A stretch of 64,000 nt of DNA, from contig NZ_DALZQO010000008.1 in assembly GCF_032017025.1 (NCBI RefSeq), positions 1-64,000 of the forward strand, in the 5' to 3' direction. Each line of letters starts with the position of its first letter. The first letter of the stretch is position 1. Below, piece after piece: positions 52,658 to 61,868 of the stretch. Origin of the DNA: Hydrogenoanaerobacterium sp032017025. GTDB taxonomy: Bacteria > Bacillota > Clostridia > Oscillospirales > Ruminococcaceae. The position numbers were made by a program, and so were the translations under genes. Under the pieces are notes generated by a model, which saw only the letters and a list, made by a program, of their open reading frames with translations, was not told the origin of the DNA and searched no databases.

Positions 52658-53539
52658 TTATTTGTGAATTTCGTTTGTGTAGAACTCGAATGCTTCCTTG
52701 TCGGTCGCCTTCTCGTGAACAATCATACGAATTGCTTTTGCCATCTCAACAGGGTACTCACTCTGGAAGATGTTACGCCCCATATCGAGACCACGCGCTC
52801 CGCCCTGCATGCTGCGGTAAGCCATGGTAAGCGCTTCGTTCTCGGGCAGTTTTTTGCCGCCTGCAACAACGATTGGAACCGGGCAAGCCGCTACAATCTC
52901 TTCGAAGTCGTCGCAATAGTAGGTTTTGATAATGTTTGCACCAAGCTCTGCAAGAATACGAGTAGCAAGCTTAAAGAAACGCGGGGTGCGTTCCATATCC
53001 TTACCCACTGCAACAACGCCCATGGTGGGAATGCTGTAACGCATGCCCATATCAACGGTTTTGCATAGGTTATCAAGACTTGATTTTTGACCATCCGCGC
53101 CAACAAAGGTCTGGATTGCCATACAGTCAGCGTTCATGCGGATTGCATCCTCAACGTTGACCGCAATTACCTCATGGCTTAGGTCATCGTCAATCATAGA
53201 GGAGCCGGCACTGCAGCGCAATGCAATGCCCTTTTGGCAATCGGGGGTAACGCAGGTGCGCAGTGCACCGCGGGTGCCCATCAGTACGTCCACATGCTCG
53301 AGCAGCGGGGGAATAATAAGGTCCAGTCTCTCCAACCCTGCTGTAGAGCCCATGAAGTAACCGTGGTCAAATGCAAACATTACCGTGTTGCCGCTTTTAG
53401 GGTCGAAAATATTGGAAAGATGCTTTTTCATACCCCAATCGAGGTCTTGTGCGCCTTTTACATAGAAACCACCCTGTCTGCTGAATTCAACACCGGTTTG
53501 GTAATCTTTTGCTACTTTGAGTCCGTCTTTATCTGCCAT
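52658..53539 (-). CDS. lsrF: LsrF, 3-hydroxy-2,4-pentadione-5-phosphate thiolase
   Basis: 293 residues, class I aldolase-like barrel. Last step of phospho-AI-2 breakdown: transfers an acetyl group from 3-hydroxy-2,4-pentadione-5-phosphate to CoA, giving dihydroxyacetone phosphate and acetyl-CoA. Segments LDWGMKKHLSNIFDPKSGNTVMFAFDHGYF (read in parts), GVDMGRN-type GLDMGRNIFQSEYPV and the catalytic Lys in NIIKTYYC match E. coli LsrF closely. Last gene of the lsrACDBF transcript. Confidence 0.93.
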   Translation of the reverse strand: MADKDGLKVAKDYQTGVEFSRQGGFYVKGAQDLDWGMKKHLSNIFDPKSGNTVMFAFDHGYFMGSTAGLERLDLIIPPLLEHVDVLMGTRGALRTCVTPDCQKGIALRCSAGSSMIDDDLSHEVIAVNVEDAIRMNADCMAIQTFVGADGQKSSLDNLCKTVDMGMRYSIPTMGVVAVGKDMERTPRFFKLATRILAELGANIIKTYYCDDFEEIVAACPVPIVVAGGKKLPENEALTMAYRSMQGGARGLDMGRNIFQSEYPVEMAKAIRMIVHEKATDKEAFEFYTNEIHK

Positions 53540-53574
53540 TTTAAAGGCCTCCTTTAGAGTATTAATATAACTGG

Positions 53575-53608
53575 GTATCGCCGTGACCTTACAAAGCCAC
53601 AGCGATAC
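53575..53608 (-). repeat. stable hairpin between lsrB and lsrF
   Basis: GTATCGC (53575-53581) with GCGATAC (53602-53608), extended by GTG/CAC. No T-run on the minus strand, so more likely an mRNA-stability or processing hairpin that raises lsrB relative to lsrF than a terminator. Confidence 0.55.
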
Positions 53609-53645
53609 TTTTGTCTATTTTGACGTATGTGCTCTTTGCTTTGGA

Positions 53646-54767
53646 TTAGAAATCGTAGTTGTCTACGTTTTCGATGGTAAATACGGTTCTTTCCGGAAGA
53701 AGAACGATACCGGAATCATCAGCGGTGTAAGCTTTGGGGTCCAAAACGGAGTTTGGCTCAACTTTTACAGTGCCGATATCGGGGATATCGATGCTGTCGC
53801 CAACTTTAAAGGTGTTGCCTGCTGCCAGCCAGTAAGCGAGGTAAGCACCCATAGCGCCCTGAATCTTGCAATCCCACAGGCCAAATTTAGGAACGGTACC
53901 GTCTTTGCAGAAATCTCTCATCGAGTTGGGGGAAGCAAAGCCGGTTACGATTACTTTACCGGAGAGGCCAAGGTTTTTTGCAGCCTGAGCCTGACCGGGA
54001 AGCGCGGTGGAGTCGTTGCAGATGATAGCATCAATGTCGGGATGTGCTTTCAGGATGGACTCACCGACAGAAACAGCTTTTTCAGCATCCTGCTCGGAGT
54101 AGTAGTTCTCGGGTGCAACATTCTGCCAGCCCGGGTATTTGGATTTGATGTACGCCTCGCCTGCTACCTGCCAGGAGTTCTGGTCGGTAACGGTAGAAGA
54201 GGAATAGTGCCAAACATATTTTGCGTCTTTGATCTGCTCTGCATCCATCTGGGAAGCCGCCATTTCAACGAGCATTTCGCCGAGCTGCTCAGGTGTACCC
54301 TGAGAAACCATCAGAGAGCGCATGTCTGGCTGAACGTCGGAATCCCAGGTTACAACTTTAACGCCTGCATCTCTTGCCGCTTTGAGCGCCTGGTTTAAAC
54401 CGTCGGGAGTTACCGAAGAGATAGCGATAGCATCGGAGCCCTGCTGTACGGCAGAGTTGATAACCTGTACCTGATTTGCAACAGAAGCCTCGGGGTTACC
54501 TGTGTAATCGCAGGCGAAGCCAACTTTTTTAGCAAGCTCTTGTGCGCCAACGTTAGCAGATTCGAAGAATGCGTTACCGGTCAGCTTGGGGATGAAAGCA
54601 ACGGTGATATCTTTTGCGTCTTTATTGCCTGCAGCCGGGGCTTCGGAAGACTCGCCAGAAGCTGCACCGGAGGAAACAGCGGAAGACTCAGCGGGCTTGC
54701 TTGCGCAGCCTGCAAACATAGAAACAACCAGTACCAATGCAAGAACTATTGATAGAACTTTACGCAT
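53646..54767 (-). CDS. lsrB: LsrB, AI-2-binding lipoprotein
   Basis: 373 residues. Lipobox FAGC (Cys about 20) and Ser/Ala/Glu-rich linker. Type I sugar-binding fold: VAFIPKLTGNAFFESANVGAQE (ligand Lys), VVTWDSDVQPD (ligand Asp), STVTDQNSW (ligand Asp-Gln) and STALPGQAQAA (ligand Pro). These correspond to the AI-2 contacts known for Salmonella LsrB; the position equivalent to Ala222 seems to be Gln here. Receives furanosyl-type AI-2 for LsrACD import. Confidence 0.88.
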   Translation of the reverse strand: MRKVLSIVLALVLVVSMFAGCASKPAESSAVSSGAASGESSEAPAAGNKDAKDITVAFIPKLTGNAFFESANVGAQELAKKVGFACDYTGNPEASVANQVQVINSAVQQGSDAIAISSVTPDGLNQALKAARDAGVKVVTWDSDVQPDMRSLMVSQGTPEQLGEMLVEMAASQMDAEQIKDAKYVWHYSSSTVTDQNSWQVAGEAYIKSKYPGWQNVAPENYYSEQDAEKAVSVGESILKAHPDIDAIICNDSTALPGQAQAAKNLGLSGKVIVTGFASPNSMRDFCKDGTVPKFGLWDCKIQGAMGAYLAYWLAAGNTFKVGDSIDIPDIGTVKVEPNSVLDPKAYTADDSGIVLLPERTVFTIENVDNYDF

Positions 54768-54842
54768 GGGAAAATGCCTCCTTAAATTTTACTTTTTATC
54801 AAATATGATCGGACAATCATATTTACCAAAATAAATGGTCGC

Positions 54843-55853
54843 TTACGCCGCTGCCTTTTCTTTTGGTGCTCTGCGCGCCAAAAATGCTGGCTTTCTCATC
54901 TGCCCCATAACACCTCTCACCGCAACCGCTACTACCAGCAGCAATCCAACGGGGATATCGAGGTACTGGGTAGGCACCTTCGCCATCTGTAAGCCGAAGC
55001 GGAGAATACCTACCACAATGCTGGCAATCGCAGTGCCGACAACACCGCCCTTACCACCGGTGATGGCGGTACCACCCAGCACAACGGCTGTGATGACGGG
55101 CATGGTAAGCTCTTTGCCAAGGTCAGCACGGGAAGAGCCGAGGTAGCTTGTGAGCACCACGCCTGCAACCGACGCAGCCATACCGGAAAGGATATAGGTG
55201 CTCATCATAACCAGCTTGTAGTTAATACCGGAGTACTGTGCCGCATTCTGGTTGACACCAACCAAAAAGACATATCTGCCGTAATTGGTTTTGTGCAGCA
55301 GTATGTAGGCGATAATAGCCAGCCCTACAAAGATGAGAAACGGGTTTGGTATGCCAAGGGTTTTTCCGTTTGCTATCTGTACGAATGCCTCGGGGAACCC
55401 GCCGATACCCTCAAATGCGCTGGAGACCGAGAGGCTGCCTAGCACAACCGCAAGCCCCGAATATAGGAACATACCGCCCAGTGTAACCACCATTGCCTGT
55501 ACGCGGGTGTATGCCACCAAAAAGCCATTGAGTGCACCGCACAGCCCGCCAACCAGAATCGCCATTGGGATAGCCACCGAAATGTTCAGCCCGGCGTCCT
55601 GCCACAGTAGGCCCAGCACCATAGAGGAAAGCCCCACAATCGAGCCGCCCGAAATATCCATACCGCCGGTGATGATAACAAAGGTTACAAACAGTGCGAT
55701 GATGCAGGTGGAAACAAAGTCGTTGATACTGCCCAGCAGTACTCTAATCTTCAAAAACCTGGGGTTGATTGCGCCGAATACAATAATCTCAAGGATAAGT
55801 ATCAGAATCAGCGCTGTTTCCCAACGGAACAGAATCTTCTTCAGCTTATTCAT
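54843..55853 (-). CDS. lsrD: LsrD, AI-2 ABC transporter permease
   Basis: 336 residues, eight to ten membrane helices of the sugar-type (RbsC/LsrC/LsrD) permease family. GGMDISGGSIVGLSSMVLG near residue 62 and the cytoplasmic coupling region VITAVVLGGTAITGGKGGVVGT are diagnostic. ATG 55853 overlaps the lsrC stop by 4 bp. Confidence 0.9.
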   Translation of the reverse strand: MNKLKKILFRWETALILILILEIIVFGAINPRFLKIRVLLGSINDFVSTCIIALFVTFVIITGGMDISGGSIVGLSSMVLGLLWQDAGLNISVAIPMAILVGGLCGALNGFLVAYTRVQAMVVTLGGMFLYSGLAVVLGSLSVSSAFEGIGGFPEAFVQIANGKTLGIPNPFLIFVGLAIIAYILLHKTNYGRYVFLVGVNQNAAQYSGINYKLVMMSTYILSGMAASVAGVVLTSYLGSSRADLGKELTMPVITAVVLGGTAITGGKGGVVGTAIASIVVGILRFGLQMAKVPTQYLDIPVGLLLVVAVAVRGVMGQMRKPAFLARRAPKEKAAA

Positions 55854-56862
55854 GCTACTTCCCTCTTTTCGTTCAATGCTTTTGCAGAAAGACGCTGCTT
55901 ACGTGCTTTTTCCGACAGGTGGTGCTGAAGCAGCGAGTCGGCAACCACAATGACGATTAGTAAAATACCTGTAATGGTGTTGTCCCAGTCAGACGGAAAC
56001 TTCATAAACACGAGGATACGGCTGATGGAAGACATGATAATTGCACCGATGGAAGCACCAAGCACCGAGCCCATACCGCCCGAAAGGCTGACACCGCCAA
56101 GTACACAGGCAGCAATCGCCTTCATCTCGTNNNNNNNNNNCCCGCCATGGGGGATACAAAGCCGACCTTGCTGACAAATACGAGCCCCGCCAGCGCGGCA
56201 AAGGTGCCGCTGATTACAAACGCCAGAATTCTTGTTTTGGTAACCGGTATACCAATGAGCGCGGCACCGCCGATGTTATCGCCGATTGCTGCAAAATATT
56301 TGCCCTTTTTGGCTTTGGAAAGATACAGGTAAATACCCACTGTGATTAAAATAGTAACCAGAAGAAACACGTTGACAAAGCCGAGAATGTTTTTCTGCGA
56401 GTAAAGCTTAAAGGCGTCGGGCAGGTTTTCTACCCATTTGCCCTTGGTGTAGATATAAACCGATCCGCGGATAATGCCGTTGGTACCAAGCGTCATAATA
56501 ATTGCGGGAACATGTAGCTTTGTAACACCCAACCCATTGATGAGACCGATGACTGCACCGATGAGCAATGTTGCCGGAATGGTGATCCATAGAGAAACAT
56601 CGTCGCGAATCATGGTTGCGGACACCGCCGCGGTAAGCCCCAGCGTTCCGCCGATGGAAACGTCGATATCACTGGTAACAATGACAAACGAAATGCCAAT
56701 GGCAAGCAGAATGTACATTACACTGCCGTTAAAGCACAGCAGCAGGTTATCGGGCGACAGAAAATCGGGGTTTACTATACCTGCTACAGCAAACAGAACC
56801 ACCATAAATGCCAAAGCAGAAAACTCACGCGCCTTGGTTAGTTTTTGAACTACTTGTTTCAT
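55850..56862 (-). CDS. lsrC: LsrC, AI-2 ABC transporter permease (broken only by an assembly gap)
   Basis: About 336 residues if repaired. N-terminal part ends ...VSPMAG at the gap; the other side resumes (Y)EMKAIAACVLGGVSLSGGMGSVLG, which is the conserved coupling segment of RbsC-type permeases. The ten N put the halves in different frames; eight N (a G-T/x-G-Y linker) would restore one frame. DIDVSIGGTLGLTAAVSATM matches the family N-half. Overlaps lsrA and lsrD by 4 bp each. Confidence 0.9.
56131..56140. other. assembly gap (10 N) inside lsrC
   Basis: Flanking frames require a true length of 2 modulo 3 (for example 8), so the placeholder length is not real. Confidence 0.8.
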
Positions 56863-58388
56863 TCCGCTTTTACCTCCTTCTCATACACGCCGAAAGAGGC
56901 GGCCATAAGATTATCTACCGTGATGTCGCAGCGCTCAAAGGTGTGATTGATCGAGCCTTGGAACATCGTCATCACGCGGTCGGAAAGCTGTACGACCTCT
57001 TCGATATCCGATGAGATCAGCATTACCGCAACACCTTGTTCTTTGAGCTGGTTGATAATTTTATATACATCGCCGCGGGCACCCGCGTCAATTCCCCTAG
57101 TGGGTTCATCCAAAATAACCACCTTAGGCTGGGTGGCAAGTGTTTTTGCAATAACCACCTTTTGCTGATTGCCACCTGAAAGCGAGCCGATCAGCTGATC
57201 GCGTCCGGTCACTTTAATTCGGAAGTCTTTTATGTACTGATCCGCCAGCTCTTTCTCTGCCTTTGTGTTTATAAACACCTTGCTCATTTTGCGGAGCACA
57301 CCGGAGGATACATTTTCGGTAACGCCGCTGATTCCGTAAATTGCATTGAGGTGACGATCTTCCGGAACGTAGTTAAGCCCCATGTCGATGATCCGACTGG
57401 TCTTTTTACCGGTAATGTCTTCGCCGTCCAGCAGCACCTTGCCGCTTTTAACCTCGTCAATGCCGAAAATACCTACTGCAAGCTCGGTACGACCGGCACC
57501 CACAACACCCGCAATGCCCAAAATTTCACCGGGGTAAACATTTAGGTTGATGTGATTAAAGCCGTAGCCGCAAAAATCTTTTACTTCAAGCATCGGCTTT
57601 GTTTTGGTGTAATCCACACCCGGCCCTATAGCACAAGCCTGCGCAGTAATATCTTGCGCGTTGGGCGGCAGCAGGCCTTTAATCAAATCATCCTGTGTGA
57701 AATCTTCCACAGGGCCGTCCACGGTGATGAGACCGTCACGCAGAATGACCACGCGGTTCGCAATCTGAAACACCTCTGTCAGGCGGTGGGTGATATAGAA
57801 AATGCAGATGCCGCTCTTCTTGAGATCCTCCACGATTTTGAACAGAGACTCTATTTCATTAAAAGTAAGTGCCGACGTTGGTTCATCGAGGATTAAAATT
57901 TGGGAGTTTCTCAAAAGCCCTCTCATAATTTCAACCAGCTGTTGCTCTGCAATCGAAAGGCTGTCGGCCTTGCGGTCAAGCTTCAAATTCCAGCCAAGCT
58001 TCTGGTTCAGCTCCACCAAGCGGGTGTGCAGCTCGCTGCGCTTTTCGTCAAAGCCAAGAACAATATTTTCCTCAACGGTCATATTCGGGAACAGCATCGG
58101 TTCCTGCGGCACAAGGTAAATGCCCTTTGCCAACGCCGCCGAGGGCGTGTTGAGGTTTGCTTTTTCTCCGGCTATAAAGATATCACCGGCATCCTGCTGG
58201 TAAATACCCATAATAATCTTCATTAAAGTACTCTTACCTGCACCGTTGCCGCCTATCATCGCCACTACGTCGCCGCTGTTTACATCAAGGTCAATTCCTT
58301 TTAAAACAGTGTTGAGCGCGAATGACTTACAGACGCCGCGGATGGAGATCATGGGCACTTGAGAAGATTTGTTTGCAGTTGTACTCAT
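56859..58388 (-). CDS. lsrA: LsrA, AI-2 ABC transporter ATP-binding protein
   Basis: 509 residues from ATG 58388 (GGAGG upstream; longer frame to 58430 rejected). Two fused ATPase domains of the sugar type. First: GGNGAGKST, LSIAEQQLVEIMRGL, ILILDEPTSAL. Second: GVVGAGRTELAVGIFG (degenerate Walker A as in RbsA), LSGGNQQKVVIAKTL, VVILDEPTRGID. Couples ATP hydrolysis to AI-2 import through LsrCD. First gene of the minus-strand operon. Confidence 0.93.
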   Translation of the reverse strand: MSTTANKSSQVPMISIRGVCKSFALNTVLKGIDLDVNSGDVVAMIGGNGAGKSTLMKIIMGIYQQDAGDIFIAGEKANLNTPSAALAKGIYLVPQEPMLFPNMTVEENIVLGFDEKRSELHTRLVELNQKLGWNLKLDRKADSLSIAEQQLVEIMRGLLRNSQILILDEPTSALTFNEIESLFKIVEDLKKSGICIFYITHRLTEVFQIANRVVILRDGLITVDGPVEDFTQDDLIKGLLPPNAQDITAQACAIGPGVDYTKTKPMLEVKDFCGYGFNHINLNVYPGEILGIAGVVGAGRTELAVGIFGIDEVKSGKVLLDGEDITGKKTSRIIDMGLNYVPEDRHLNAIYGISGVTENVSSGVLRKMSKVFINTKAEKELADQYIKDFRIKVTGRDQLIGSLSGGNQQKVVIAKTLATQPKVVILDEPTRGIDAGARGDVYKIINQLKEQGVAVMLISSDIEEVVQLSDRVMTMFQGSINHTFERCDITVDNLMAASFGVYEKEVKAE

Positions 58389-58453
58389 ATTCAATCCTCC
58401 GATTACACCGACGAAACATTTGTAACGCATTGAAATTTTTATCTGATGTCTGC

Positions 58454-58482
58454 ATCATAATGTATTTTTTTATTTTTGTCAA
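58454..58482 (-). promoter_or_regulatory. lsrACDBF promoter
   Basis: Minus strand TTGACA (58482-58477), 17 bases, TATGAT (58459-58454). TGATG-TCTG-CATCA (58445-58458) overlaps the -10, and CATCATAAT recurs near 58612; these are candidate LsrR sites (inference). Confidence 0.82.
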
Positions 58483-58656
58483 TAATCGTAAAATTACAAA
58501 CTTGTGATATTTTTCTTGAAAACCACTTTTTACCCTGCAAAAATTCTTAAAGTAGGCTGTTTTTAATGTTTTCATTGTGTAAAATGTCAATAAATTAGCT
58601 TTAAGTTTGTATACATCATAATTTTTTTTAAGCATTTAATTGCAAAATAAAATTAG

Positions 58657-58685
58657 TTGACACTCGGGAGCAATACTGATATACT
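58657..58685 (+). promoter_or_regulatory. lsrRK promoter
   Basis: TTGACA (58657-58662), 17 bases, TATACT (58680-58685). The start is about 115 bases before lsrR. With the opposite promoter this fills the 58389-58807 divergent region. Confidence 0.85.
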
Positions 58686-58807
58686 CAGCTTAGATGTTAA
58701 ACATTTTATCACTTTATAAACTTTTGTATATTGAAAAGGGCTTCTCGTTCATTCGATGTCCCATCTTTCATGCAAATAATCAAAAAGCAAACAGGAGGCT
58801 TTCCACT

Positions 58808-59713
58808 ATGGATTATGAAGAAACCCTCATGATAAAAACGACCTGGTGCTACTACATAGAAAACATGACACAGCAGGCGATTGCCGAGCAGCTTGGTATT
58901 TCCAGAATGCGGGTCATTAAGCTTTTAGAAAAGGCTCGAATCAAAAAGGTGATTCAGTTTAAAATCCGTTCAGATGCTGCACACCGCATGGAGCTGGAAA
59001 AGCAGCTGCTTGACCGCTACGGCCTAAAGGATATTTATATTGTACCGTCTGTATCGGAAAACATTAACGAAACGGTGGCGCGTGCCGCCGCACTTTATAT
59101 CGGCGACCACGTACAGAACAAAGCCTTTATCAATATCGGCTTTGGTGATACCACCTCTCGCACTTTAAATAACCTCATCCTCGCCAGTGACTCCGAGATT
59201 TCGCTCGTATCCCTCACTGGCGGCGTCAGCTACTATACTTCATCTGCAAATTGCGGTGTTGCGTCTGCTACACGGTATATCATCCCCGCGCCTTTTATAG
59301 CATCCACCGCCGAAATGGCAAGCGCCATCTGCGAAGAAAGCTCTGTGAGCGAAATTCTACGCCTCGCCAACCTCGCCTCGCTTACGGTTGTGGGTATTGG
59401 CGGTGTAACCGAACATGCAACTGTCGTAAAAGACGGCAAACTCACTGCAAATGATCTGCTTATTATGCAGATGAAAGGTGCAGTCGGCGATATTTTGGGA
59501 CATTTTATTGATAAAAACGGTGACCCGATCGATTGCCCCATTCACAACCGTTTGATCAGCACCCCGCTGGAGGCACTCAAAACCTTTCCAAACGTTGTGG
59601 GTGTTGCGGGCGGGTTAGAAAAAACGCATGCCATCAACGCGGCACTCAAAAGCGGCTGCCTTGATGTTCTCATTACCGACGAGGAAACCGCCGAAAGCCT
59701 GCTGACGCTGTAA
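58808..59713 (+). CDS. lsrR: LsrR-like SorC-family regulator
   Basis: 301 residues from ATG 58808 (AGGAGG upstream). N-terminal helix-turn-helix YIENMTQQAIAEQLGISRMRVIKLLEKAR, C-terminal sugar-phosphate-binding domain with NIGFGDTTSRTL and VGVAGGLEKTHAI. In enteric bacteria LsrR represses lsr and is released by phospho-AI-2; the divergent arrangement with lsrA and co-transcription with lsrK are the same here. Confidence 0.88.
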   Translation: MDYEETLMIKTTWCYYIENMTQQAIAEQLGISRMRVIKLLEKARIKKVIQFKIRSDAAHRMELEKQLLDRYGLKDIYIVPSVSENINETVARAAALYIGDHVQNKAFINIGFGDTTSRTLNNLILASDSEISLVSLTGGVSYYTSSANCGVASATRYIIPAPFIASTAEMASAICEESSVSEILRLANLASLTVVGIGGVTEHATVVKDGKLTANDLLIMQMKGAVGDILGHFIDKNGDPIDCPIHNRLISTPLEALKTFPNVVGVAGGLEKTHAINAALKSGCLDVLITDEETAESLLTL

Positions 59714-59774
59714 TGAACACCAAATGAGCACCAAATACCCCCTCATCATTCTTATAAAACAGGAGGTTGCAACT

Positions 59775-61337
59775 ATGAGTAAATACTTAATGGCGATTGA
59801 TGCCGGAACCGGCAGCGTCCGCGCTGTATTGTTTGATACCCTTGGAAACCAGCTTTTTGTCTCTCAGCAGGAGTGGGAACACAAAGAAGATCCGCGTTAT
59901 CCCGGCTCAATGGATTTTGACTGGGTACATAACTGGGAGCTTGCATACGGCTGTGTGCGCGATGTCATGAAAGAAAGTGGCATTGACCCCACCAAAATTG
60001 CAGGCATTGCAACCACCAGCATGCGCGAGGGTATTGTGCTCTACGATAAAAACGGTAAAGAAATTTGGGCATGCGCCAATGTGGATGCCCGCTCGGTGGG
60101 TGAGGTCAGTGAGCTGAAAGCAATTTCGGAGAGCCTTGAGAAAGAAATCTATCTTCCCTCCGGGCAGACCTACGCACTGGGTGCACTGCCCAGAATTTTG
60201 TGGGTGAAAAATCACCTGCCCGAGGTTTATGAGAATACTGCGACTGTCACCATGTTTAACGACTGGCTGATTGCAAAGCTCACCGGGGTACTCACTGCAG
60301 AGCCCTCCAATGGCTGCACTACCGGCATTTTTGACCTCGCAAAGCGCGCCTGGCTACCCGAAATTTCGAAAAAATGCGGGCTGAAAACCGACATTTTTCC
60401 GCCTGTGTTTGAGAGCGGTACGGTTGTGGGCAAGGTTACCGCAGCGGTGGCGGCGCTCACCGGCCTTGCCGAGGGTACTCCGGTTGTCACAGGCGGGGGT
60501 GACGCTCAGCTTGGCAGCGTTGGTGTCGGTGTTGTAGAGCCAAACCAGGCTGCGGTATTCGGGGGCAGCTTTTGGCAGTTTGAGTTTAATACCAACGTTG
60601 CCAAAACCGATGACCAGTGCCGTGTTAGGGTAAACTGTCATGCCGTACCGGGCCTGTGGCAGTACGAAGCTTTGGCGTTCTATCCGGGGCTTATTATGCG
60701 CTGGTACCGCGACGGCTTTTGTCAGTTGGAAAAAGCCGAAGGTGAAAAAGCGGGCAAAGACCCTTATTATCTGATGGATCAAGAAGCGGAGAAAATACCC
60801 GCTGGCAGCTACGGCATGATGTGCACCTTCTCGGATGTGATGAACTTCATCTCCTGGCGGCATGCGGCACCCGCTTTTGTCAACTTTGCACTAGACCCGC
60901 AGAAATTTAATCGTTACACCTTTTACCGTGCCATTATGGAAAACGCCTGCATGGTGACTAAGGGCAATTTGGAGCTTGTTTCTGATGTAACGGGCAACCT
61001 GCCCGAGGAAATTGTATTTGCAGGCGGCGCCTCCAAGAGCCCGGTTTGGTGCCAGATACTGGCGGATGTTCTGGGGCTTAAGGTGCGTGTGCCTAAAATA
61101 AAAGAAGCCACCGCGCTTGGCGCGGCAATTGCCGCAGGTGTGGGTGTGGGCATTTATGTCAATATGTCTGAGGCCGCAAAACAGCTTGTAAAATGGGATG
61201 CAGAGTACACACCAAACGCCGAGAACCATGCCACCTACAGCAAGCTTTACGATACATGGCGTACTGTATACGCCGCCAACCTTTCACTCAGCGACCAGAA
61301 GCTCACCAACTATATGTGGGTAGCACCTGGGCTGTAA
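59775..61337 (+). CDS. lsrK: LsrK, autoinducer-2 kinase
   Basis: 520 residues from ATG 59775 (AGGAGG upstream). FGGY-family kinase that phosphorylates the open DPD form of AI-2 and traps it in the cell. N-terminal MAIDAGTGSVRAVLFD phosphate loop, catalytic-Asp region MDFDWVHNW / GGGDAQLGSVGVGV, and C-terminal FAGGASKSPVWCQILADVLG with TALGAAIAAGVG. Length as in E. coli LsrK. Confidence 0.93.
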   Translation: MSKYLMAIDAGTGSVRAVLFDTLGNQLFVSQQEWEHKEDPRYPGSMDFDWVHNWELAYGCVRDVMKESGIDPTKIAGIATTSMREGIVLYDKNGKEIWACANVDARSVGEVSELKAISESLEKEIYLPSGQTYALGALPRILWVKNHLPEVYENTATVTMFNDWLIAKLTGVLTAEPSNGCTTGIFDLAKRAWLPEISKKCGLKTDIFPPVFESGTVVGKVTAAVAALTGLAEGTPVVTGGGDAQLGSVGVGVVEPNQAAVFGGSFWQFEFNTNVAKTDDQCRVRVNCHAVPGLWQYEALAFYPGLIMRWYRDGFCQLEKAEGEKAGKDPYYLMDQEAEKIPAGSYGMMCTFSDVMNFISWRHAAPAFVNFALDPQKFNRYTFYRAIMENACMVTKGNLELVSDVTGNLPEEIVFAGGASKSPVWCQILADVLGLKVRVPKIKEATALGAAIAAGVGVGIYVNMSEAAKQLVKWDAEYTPNAENHATYSKLYDTWRTVYAANLSLSDQKLTNYMWVAPGL

Positions 61338-61483
61338 CTTTTAGCGATTTAACATCTGTAACGCAGAGATTTTATCTGATACGCATTGTATTATCTGTCT
61401 TGTTTTGCCCGATTGTTGAATCTGCGGTGGGCAAATCCAACCCAGTGCTGATCCGTGCCGCAGCGGAGAATGGAAGAATCATT

Positions 61484-61822
61484 ATGTTTATTGTAGATGA
61501 AAAAGACCATGAATACCGTTTTGGTGATAATGGCCCCAAATACCTGATGAAAGGCCCCCGTATGAACTTTGCAATTGTTCAGTTTACACCGGGTAAAGAT
61601 TTCCAGGCGCATTATCACAACATTATGGAGGAGAATTTTTATATTCTTGAGGGTACTGCCGAAATTACAGTTGACGGCAAGGTTTACAACCTTACCCCCG
61701 GCCAGATGATTCATATTGAACCCAAAGAGGTTCACTATGTCCGCAACACCTCGGATCAGGTGCTGAAAATGGTTTCCACCCTTGCTCCTTATCAGGAAGT
61801 GGATAAGGTTGATGTTGAATAG
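61484..61822 (+). CDS. single-domain cupin in the lsr locus
   Basis: 112 residues from ATG 61484; the frame is open upstream but overlaps lsrK. Cupin motif 1 is about FQAHYHNIMEENFYILEG (His, His, Glu ligands, G-x5-HxH-x3,4-E-x6-G type) and motif 2 is PGQMIHIEPKEVHYVRN (His). So a metal-binding barrel. Follows lsrK by 146 bp. In enteric lsr operons this position has no cupin; LsrG (isomerase of phospho-AI-2) is missing here, so this or the next gene may replace it (inference). Confidence 0.8.
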   Translation: MFIVDEKDHEYRFGDNGPKYLMKGPRMNFAIVQFTPGKDFQAHYHNIMEENFYILEGTAEITVDGKVYNLTPGQMIHIEPKEVHYVRNTSDQVLKMVSTLAPYQEVDKVDVE

Positions 61823-61868
61823 TCGTTTCATTTTATAAGCGGATTTGTTCCGCATGGGAGGCTTTTCT

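Noticed and set aside
56238..56256. Third LacI-type operator (TTGGTAACCGGTATACCAA)
   Set aside because: Imperfect palindrome inside lsrC coding sequence; encodes conserved residues, so probably chance.
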